Source of the DNA: Candidatus Saccharicenans sp.
GTDB taxonomy: Bacteria; Acidobacteriota; Aminicenantia; Aminicenantales; Saccharicenantaceae
Length of the DNA stretch: 5,993 bases
Assembly (NCBI GenBank): GCA_024653405.1
Contig: JANLGB010000140.1
Span: 1 to 5,993 of the forward strand
Reading direction: 5' to 3'
In this document: one piece after another, positions 1 through 4,105 of the stretch
Numbering within the stretch: the first letter of the stretch is position 1
How the letters are laid out: every line of letters starts with the position of its first letter
Notes under the pieces: model-generated
Seen by the model: only the letters and a program-made list of their open reading frames with translations
Database searches by the model: none
What the model was told of the DNA's origin: nothing
Program-made: the position numbers and the translations under genes

Positions 1-1
1 A

Positions 2-358
2 AAGCTGGCTGACCATTTCACCCTGAGAAACGTAGAGGTAACCTGGGAGGGGCCGGTTTACGAACGCTGGCAGAATGCGGTCTACGTGGAAAATGTCAGG
101 GACCTGGAAGTTGATGGTCTCAGGGCCCGTCAGGCAAGAGAGGGAGCCCTTAACAATGCAGCTTTGGTCCTGAACCAGGTCGCCAGGGCCATCATCAGTA
201 ACTGCCGGGCCACTCCGGGGACCGGTGTTTTTTTGAAAATCCCGGGAAGTAAGACAGGTGATATTTTTCTCGGCGGAAATGAGCTGAGCCAGGCCCTGAA
301 GCCGGTTGAAATTGGCGGCGGGATTAGAGTTAGAAGACTTACGAAGCTTGACGAATGA
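2..358 (+). CDS. GH28-like (polygalacturonase-type) parallel beta-helix protein, C-terminal fragment
   Basis: The reading frame is open from the left edge (first full codon at 2) to TGA at 356-358, giving about 118 residues; the 5' part lies outside the window. The translation shows successive short hydrophobic strands separated by turns: LRNVEVTWEG, YVENVRDLEVDGLRA, ALVLNQVARAIISNC and GDIFLGGNELS. This is the rhythm of coils in a right-handed parallel beta-helix. The segment NCRATPGTGVFLKIPG followed by DIFLGGNELSQA resembles the C-terminus of bacterial GH28 family proteins, which hydrolyse pectin-type polygalacturonan or related glycosides, usually after export. The catalytic aspartates of GH28 would lie upstream, so activity and substrate cannot be judged. 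A GTG at 86 is an internal codon, not a start. Other beta-helix families (pectate lyase-like, generic right-handed beta-helix) remain possible. A terminator candidate follows at 367-429, so this gene probably ends its transcription unit. Confidence 0.7.
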   Translation, partial: KLADHFTLRNVEVTWEGPVYERWQNAVYVENVRDLEVDGLRARQAREGALNNAALVLNQVARAIISNCRATPGTGVFLKIPGSKTGDIFLGGNELSQALKPVEIGGGIRVRRLTKLDE

Positions 359-366
359 CCGGGGCG

Positions 367-429
367 AGAACCGGGCGTTTTTGGCTAAGGTGACAATGAT
401 GGCTGCTTTGGCCACCGGTTCTATTTTTT
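367..429 (+). terminator. Rho-independent terminator candidate after the beta-helix gene
   Basis: An 8-bp perfect inverted repeat, AGAACCGG (367-374) and CCGGTTCT (415-422), is extended inward by TGGC (382-385) pairing with GCCA (411-414) across a 7-nt bulge on the left arm. The right arm is followed by A and then six T residues (424-429). The stem lies 8 bases past the TGA of the beta-helix gene, as expected for an intrinsic terminator on the plus strand. The loop is long (25 nt inside the inner stem), which lowers confidence. There is no matching T-run for the minus strand. Confidence 0.6.
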
Positions 430-523
430 AAGGGGATAAGGCTACCGGCCGGTGAATTAATTTTGGCCACAGATTGAGTGGTATCTGAAATGGCTTTGGG
501 GTATCATAAGGCTAAAAGAATAT

Positions 524-530
524 AGGGAGG
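524..530 (+). promoter_or_regulatory. Shine-Dalgarno sequence that favours a TTG start for the barrel gene
   Basis: AGGGAGG at 524-530 is a strong anti-16S match. It abuts GTG at 531 with no spacer, which would be a poor start. The in-frame TTG at 537 lies 6 nt after GGAGG (526-530), a normal spacing. The TTG start also gives a signal peptide opening with M-R-R-S. The upstream gap (430-523) has a TATCAT at 502-507 that could serve as a -10 box, but no good -35 box sits at the right distance. Confidence 0.65.
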
Positions 531-536
531 GTGACC

Positions 537-1178
537 TTGAGAAGAAGCCTGGTTCTGACCATATTTTTATCCTTGCTTATAATCGGACTGCCGGCTGAAG
601 CCGGCAGGATATCGGTCGGCTTCAAAGGTGGAATGAATCTGGTCAACATTTCCGTTTCACCCAGGCCGATTGATGTGGCTGGATTCAAAAACCTGAATGG
701 CCTGACCGGGGGCTTATTCCTTAGCCTCAAGCTGGGGCCGATAGCCATCCAGCCGGAGTTCATGTTTGCCCGGCGCGGAACTCAATATGAAGCTTACATA
801 GATGACGGTTTTTATAACGTGGAATGGCATCATGATTACCTGGAAGTCATGCTCCTTCTGAAATGGTCGGTGCTCCAGGCCGGCCCGGTCGGGCCCTTTA
901 TCTATGCCGGGCCGTCATACGGCTACCTGATGAAGGCGGCCTCGGTCATTTACGATACCGAGGGTGCGGAGGTAGCCAGGGCTGATTCCAGGGACTATTT
1001 CAGGAAGGGTGAACTGGCGCTTGTTTTTGGCAGCGGACTGGAGTTCAAAGTGCGGGCCATCAAGCTCAGCCTGGAAGGCCGTTATCACCTGGGGCTGTCC
1101 AGCGTGGCCCTGGCCGGCTTTGAAGTGGATTACATAAAAAACAAGAGTATTTCCATCCTGGCCGGGATTTCTTTCTGA
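537..1178 (+). CDS. Outer-membrane beta-barrel protein, PorT-like family
   Basis: From the TTG at 537 this encodes 213 residues; a GTG at 531 would add two. Residues 1-22 form a Sec signal peptide: Arg-Arg, a hydrophobic core, then A-E-A before a likely cleavage at Gly23. The mature part alternates short amphipathic strands and polar loops. It has a VGFKGGMN strand at about residues 27-34, later strands such as GPFIYAGPSYGYLM and LSLEGRYHLGL, and a last strand ending in Phe (ISILAGISF), the usual signal for outer-membrane barrel insertion. The length and the opening G-x-K-G-G-x-N resemble the PorT/OMP_b-brl family, probably 8 to 10 strands. The specific function of such barrels is usually unknown, and no catalytic or receptor motif is visible. 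The gene stands alone: a terminator candidate lies upstream and a convergent tRNA begins 7 nt past the stop. I saw no clear terminator of its own. Confidence 0.8.
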   Translation: MRRSLVLTIFLSLLIIGLPAEAGRISVGFKGGMNLVNISVSPRPIDVAGFKNLNGLTGGLFLSLKLGPIAIQPEFMFARRGTQYEAYIDDGFYNVEWHHDYLEVMLLLKWSVLQAGPVGPFIYAGPSYGYLMKAASVIYDTEGAEVARADSRDYFRKGELALVFGSGLEFKVRAIKLSLEGRYHLGLSSVALAGFEVDYIKNKSISILAGISF

Positions 1179-1185
1179 GGGGAAA

Positions 1186-1262
1186 TGGGGTGAGTGAGGG
1201 GATTCGAACCCCCAACCACCGGATCCACAGTCCGGTGCTCTAACCCTTGAGCTACACTCACC
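1186..1262 (-). tRNA. tRNA-His (anticodon GTG), CCA encoded
   Basis: The minus strand folds into a complete cloverleaf. The acceptor stem is GTGAGTG (1261-1255) pairing with CACTCAC (1196-1190). An extra 5' G at 1262 faces the C discriminator at 1189, the G-1:C73 hallmark of bacterial tRNA-His. The D-arm starts with T-A-G-C-T-C. The anticodon stem CCGGA/TCCGG encloses loop CTGTGGA, giving anticodon GTG, which reads CAC and CAT. The T-arm is GGGGG/CCCCT (one G-T pair) around TTCGAAT. The 3' CCA is encoded at 1188-1186. The gene is convergent with the barrel gene on the left. It has its own promoter on the right, so it need not depend on read-through from the era operon. Confidence 0.97.
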
Positions 1263-1276
1263 GTGAAGGGACTAAA

Positions 1277-1305
1277 ATTTTCTCATCAAACACCTGAATT
1301 GTCAA
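1277..1305 (-). promoter_or_regulatory. Sigma70-type promoter for tRNA-His
   Basis: On the minus strand a perfect -35 TTGACA lies at 1305-1300. It is followed by a 17-nt spacer and a -10-like GAAAAT at 1282-1277, which matches TATAAT at 4 of 6 positions. Initiation about 7 nt further on (near 1270) would leave a leader of only a few bases before the tRNA 5' end at 1262, which is typical for a tRNA gene. The perfect -35 box, ideal spacer and position make this convincing despite the imperfect -10 box. Confidence 0.7.
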
Positions 1306-1447
1306 TAACAGCGGACGGCCGGTGAGACGAGATTTCTGTTATGGCCGGGGCCAGGCCTGAACTGGAAATAACCCTTGGCCTGCTGTTCAGTCCGGGTAGA
1401 ACTAAACCGGTTGCTTTTCCCAGAGAAAGGCTATTTGGGTCTCGGGC
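1306..1447. other. Intergenic gap between era and the tRNA-His promoter
   Basis: These 142 bases carry no credible open frame or RNA gene. The operon ending with era would be expected to terminate here, but no hairpin plus T-run is visible on the minus strand. The only inverted repeat noticed is CTGAAC (1357-1362) with GTTCAG (1385-1390), a 6-bp stem with a 22-nt loop and no T-tract. Termination may be Rho-dependent, or transcription may run through into the tRNA. Confidence 0.4.
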
Positions 1448-2413
1448 TTAACCCTTCTGTTCTTCTATTAGATCCAGGATTTCTTCAGAATCGCGCCATT
1501 TTTCCCGGACCCGAACGCTCAGCTCCAGGAAGACCTGGCTTTCCAGGATTTCTTCCATTTCTTTTCTGGCCTCGGTGCCGATGGCCCTGATCATGGCTCC
1601 CTTGCGTCCGATGATTATTCCCTTGTGATTTTCTTTTTCCACCAGTATTTCAGCTTGAATTCGGACCAGGGGACGAGCAGGCTTTCCGGGGTGGCGGCCG
1701 CTGGCCGGTTTTTCTGGAAGTTCGGTTCTTTCCAGCGAGCGGATGACCACGGCCGTGGTGTAGGGCAGTTCTTCTTCCACGTGGTTGAGCAGCTTTTCCC
1801 TGATTATTTCTGACAGCAGGAATTTTTCTGACTGGTCGGTAATTTCTTCTTCGTCGAATATCCTGTCTGCTGGAGGCAGGTATTCATAAATCAGGTCTTC
1901 CAGCCGGTCCAGATTGTCGCCTTTGAGGGCCGAGATGGGCACGATTTCCTTGAAGGGCAGCAGGTCCTTATAGCTGTCGATGATGAGCAGGATATTCTCT
2001 TTTTTTACCAGGTCCACCTTGTTGATTAGCAAGAAAATTGGCCTGGTAGCATTCTTCAGGATGTCCAGGACGTACTGGTCGCCATGGCCGAACTTCTTGC
2101 TGGCATCTATCATCAACAGCAGCAAGTCGGCTGTCTCCAGCGAAGAATAAACATAATTCATCATCCGCCGGTTCATCAGGTGGAGCGGCTTATGCACCCC
2201 GGGATTATCGACGAAGACGATCTGACCCCGGTCGGTGGTCTTGATCCCCAGGAGGCTGACCCGGGTGGTCTGCGGTTTATCGGAGACGATGGCGATTTTC
2301 TGCCCGATCAGGCTATTGACCAGGGTCGACTTGCCGACGTTGGGTCGGCCGATTAAGGCCACGTAACCCGCCCGATAGCTTTTCTTTTTCCTGGTCTGTT
2401 TTTTCCCGGCCAT
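1448..2413 (-). CDS. era: GTPase Era, 30S ribosomal subunit assembly
   Basis: Era is a Ras-like GTPase with a C-terminal KH domain that binds the 3' end of 16S rRNA during 30S maturation, near the inner membrane. At 321 residues it is slightly longer than the usual ~300. Motifs are in order: G1 GRPNVGKST (22-30), G2 region PQTTR (47-51), G3 DNPG (69-72), G4 NKVD (131-134), G5 SAL (161-163). The KH domain carries GIIIGRKG (265-272). G3 has Asn where Era usually has Thr (DTPG). About 19 extra residues rich in Pro and basic residues (230-248) lie inside the KH-domain region, between the ELPYTTAVVI strand and the VRIQAEILVE strand. The N-terminus has a short basic extension. The ATG at 2413 is preceded by AAGGA (2426-2422) with 8-nt spacing. 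The gene begins 2 nt after the CBS-protein stop and is the last gene of the operon. Confidence 0.97.
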   Translation of the reverse strand: MAGKKQTRKKKSYRAGYVALIGRPNVGKSTLVNSLIGQKIAIVSDKPQTTRVSLLGIKTTDRGQIVFVDNPGVHKPLHLMNRRMMNYVYSSLETADLLLLMIDASKKFGHGDQYVLDILKNATRPIFLLINKVDLVKKENILLIIDSYKDLLPFKEIVPISALKGDNLDRLEDLIYEYLPPADRIFDEEEITDQSEKFLLSEIIREKLLNHVEEELPYTTAVVIRSLERTELPEKPASGRHPGKPARPLVRIQAEILVEKENHKGIIIGRKGAMIRAIGTEARKEMEEILESQVFLELSVRVREKWRDSEEILDLIEEQKG

Positions 2414-2415
2414 GC

Positions 2416-3669
2416 CTATTTTCCTTCCCCGGTTTTGTCCCCATCCGGCCGTCGCGTCAGCCGGACTTTCTTGATACTCTTGTCATCCACTTCCAGCACC
2501 TCAAAACTGAGGTTGGCCAGTTCCAGTTTCTCTCCCCGCCCTGGCAACCGGCCTAGGTGCTGGTGCAGCAAGCCGTTGACCGTAAGGAAATTGTCTTCCG
2601 ACAGTTCGCAGCCCAGCACTTCTTCCAGGTCTTCGATTTCAGTTTCCCCGCGTACCAGGTAGCTATCTGGTTTTTCGGCTACGATCTGTGGCTCTTCGGT
2701 GTCGTACTCGTCCTGGATTTCGCCCACTATTTCTTCCAGCAAGTCTTCCATGGTGACCAGGCCGGAGACCCCACCGTATTCATCGACTACGATGGCTAAT
2801 TTCTGCTTGACCTTTTTGAATTCCTTAAGCAGCCGTTTGACGGGCATGGTTTCCGGAACAAACAGGACCGGTCTTAGCAGAAAATCAATCTTTCTCCCCG
2901 CCTGGGCCGGGTCGCTGAATTCCAGGAGGTCCTTGGCCATGACCATGCCGGCGATATTATCCAGACGTTCTTTATATACCGGGATCCTGGAGTATTTCTC
3001 CCGGATGAAAACTTCTTTCAGCTGGCCGACCGTGGTCTCCAGGTCAACGGCCACCATCCGGCTGCGGGGGGTCATGATTTCCCGCACCTGCTGGTCGCCG
3101 AACTCCACCACTCCCCGCAGAAGCTCATTCTGGTCTTTTTCGATAATGCCTTCTTCGGTAGCTTCGTCAATAAAGGTCTCTATTTCTTCCTCTGATGCTT
3201 CATGTTGGCGCCAGGCAGCCTGCCGCTTTTCCTCTTTCTTGAGGAAAATTTTCGGCAGGACCAGTAGGGGAGTCAGGATGAACTTGATGGGCAACACAAC
3301 TGGCAAAATGAAGGCCAGGTTTTTTTCATTGATGGCCAGGAGCAACAGCCGCGGCAGGTAATCGAAACACACCAGGTAAAGGGCCAGGAACAGCAGTAAA
3401 CTCCACAGGGGCCAGCCGGAAAGCGCCGGGAAAATAAGACAGGTATAAACCACCAGGGCCAGAAAGAAGATGATCCGGCCATAATCAATGGCAATCTTCA
3501 GCTCGTCGTAGTGCTCCAGTATTGCATCCTTGAGGGCCTCTTTTCCTTCCAGGATCCGGGAAAATCCTATCCTGGAGTAATAGGAAAAAACAACCTGGAG
3601 GAAAGACAGAATGAGGGTCAGCAGAAAGCTCAGGATTAGTCCGATTAACAGGAAATCCATCTGGCTCAT
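2416..3669 (-). CDS. CorC/HlyC-type membrane protein: DUF21-like (CNNM) N-terminus, CBS pair, C-terminal transporter-associated domain
   Basis: From the ATG at 3669 this encodes 417 residues. The N-terminal part has hydrophobic helices at about 5-30, 64-82, 87-112 and 118-141, as in DUF21/CNNM membrane domains, though the match there is loose. A charged linker (about 143-190) leads to a CBS pair. CBS1 begins at REIMTPRSRMVAV (196-208). CBS2 covers about 265-320 and includes VVDEYGG (294-300) and EDLLEEIVGEI (308-318). The CorC_HlyC domain spans about 330-406. Family members are linked to Mg/Co export or resistance and ion homeostasis, and CBS pairs often bind adenine nucleotides; the substrate here is unknown. 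A TTG at 3756 would add 29 residues overlapping ybeY and looks spurious. ATG 3669 lies 4 nt past the ybeY stop, and ATG 3660 is an alternative. No strong ribosome-binding site is visible, which suggests translational coupling. The 'hemolysin' label sometimes given to this family is historical. Confidence 0.9.
   Translation of the reverse strand: MSQMDFLLIGLILSFLLTLILSFLQVVFSYYSRIGFSRILEGKEALKDAILEHYDELKIAIDYGRIIFFLALVVYTCLIFPALSGWPLWSLLLFLALYLVCFDYLPRLLLLAINEKNLAFILPVVLPIKFILTPLLVLPKIFLKKEEKRQAAWRQHEASEEEIETFIDEATEEGIIEKDQNELLRGVVEFGDQQVREIMTPRSRMVAVDLETTVGQLKEVFIREKYSRIPVYKERLDNIAGMVMAKDLLEFSDPAQAGRKIDFLLRPVLFVPETMPVKRLLKEFKKVKQKLAIVVDEYGGVSGLVTMEDLLEEIVGEIQDEYDTEEPQIVAEKPDSYLVRGETEIEDLEEVLGCELSEDNFLTVNGLLHQHLGRLPGRGEKLELANLSFEVLEVDDKSIKKVRLTRRPDGDKTGEGK
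2422..2426 (-). promoter_or_regulatory. Ribosome-binding site of era
   Basis: AAGGA on the minus strand, 8 nt before the era ATG at 2413, lies within the last codons of the upstream CBS-domain gene. It supports the ATG at 2413 as the start and implies coupled translation of the two genes. Confidence 0.6.
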
Positions 3670-3673
3670 ATTA

Positions 3674-4105
3674 TCAGGTCTTTTCGGCCCGGTAATTTTT
3701 AAGGAGAAGAGGACGGACCCGGGCTTCCTCTTCTTCCATCCCCCGGAAATGCTCAAAGCTCAGGAGATGGAGAAAACCGTGGATGACCAGGATTTCAATT
3801 TCCCGGGCCAGGGAATGGCCCTGCTTCCGGGCCTGCCTGGCCGCCACCTCGGGGCAGATGATGATGTCGCCCAGGTAGAGCTGTCCGTCGGGGCCCTTTT
3901 CCCCGAGAGTGAAACTCAGGACATCGGTCGGCTTATCCCGACGGCGGTATCTCCTGTTCAGAGAACGCATGGCCCGACGACCGACGAAACTGAGCACCAC
4001 TTCAGCCTGTGGCACCCGGTAGCGCCGGCAGAGAGCCGAGAGCAGGTTTTTAATCCTGGCCGGAGGAACCGGATTTGTCTTCAGCTTGTTTATTATTACG
4101 ACCAT
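3674..4105 (-). CDS. ybeY: Endoribonuclease YbeY, rRNA maturation factor
   Basis: YbeY is a single-domain zinc-dependent endoribonuclease needed for 16S rRNA 3' end processing and 70S quality control in the cytoplasm. The 143 residues match the usual length. Signature elements are the first strand MVVIINK, PTDVLSF (59-65), LGDIII (78-83), and the metal-binding H-x3-H-x5-H in HGFLHLLSFEH with His109, His113 and His119. The inner part of the motif reads SFEH where GYDH is common, but all three His are kept. The start is ATG at 4105. Starting there places the first 56 nt inside the 3' end of the upstream 7TM-HD gene. The start is supported because the family's N-terminal beta-strand begins directly at this Met. 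No well-spaced Shine-Dalgarno is seen; a GAGG lies about 15 nt upstream. The CBS-domain gene begins 4 nt after its stop. Confidence 0.96.
   Translation of the reverse strand: MVVIINKLKTNPVPPARIKNLLSALCRRYRVPQAEVVLSFVGRRAMRSLNRRYRRRDKPTDVLSFTLGEKGPDGQLYLGDIIICPEVAARQARKQGHSLAREIEILVIHGFLHLLSFEHFRGMEEEEARVRPLLLKNYRAEKT

Noticed and set aside
474..507. Promoter for the barrel gene from TTGAGT (474-479) and TATCAT (502-507)
   Set aside because: The spacer would be 22 nt, too long for sigma70, and at 17 nt spacing no -35 match is found. A promoter is likely in this gap but not placed with confidence.
512..763. A minus-strand 83-codon frame opposite the barrel gene
   Set aside because: The plus-strand gene has a Shine-Dalgarno, a signal peptide and barrel strands. 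The reverse frame shows no such support.
1244..1270. CCCTT/AAGGG plus-strand hairpin as a terminator for the barrel gene
   Set aside because: Only a 5-bp stem with a long loop, no proper T-run, and it lies inside and beside the tRNA.
1357..1390. Inverted repeat CTGAAC/GTTCAG as a terminator of the era operon
   Set aside because: Only 6 bp with a 22-nt loop and no T-run on either strand.
1375..1590. A plus-strand 71-codon frame running from the intergenic gap into the 3' end of era
   Set aside because: The Phe/Pro-rich, low-complexity translation and the overlap with the Era C-terminus suggest chance.
2084..2356. A plus-strand 90-codon frame opposite the GTPase domain of era
   Set aside because: It is a shadow of the conserved era coding sequence, with no ribosome-binding site or domain.
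2699..3361. A 220-codon plus-strand open frame antisense to the CBS-domain gene
   Set aside because: It is Ser/Arg/Thr-rich with no recognisable domain and lies wholly opposite a clearly real gene with CBS motifs. It is the usual shadow of a reverse frame with few stops.
3670..3756. An upstream TTG start at 3756 for the CBS-domain protein
   Set aside because: The added 29 residues are polar and basic, overlap ybeY by 83 nt, and come before the first membrane helix. The ATG at 3669, just past the ybeY stop, fits operon spacing better.
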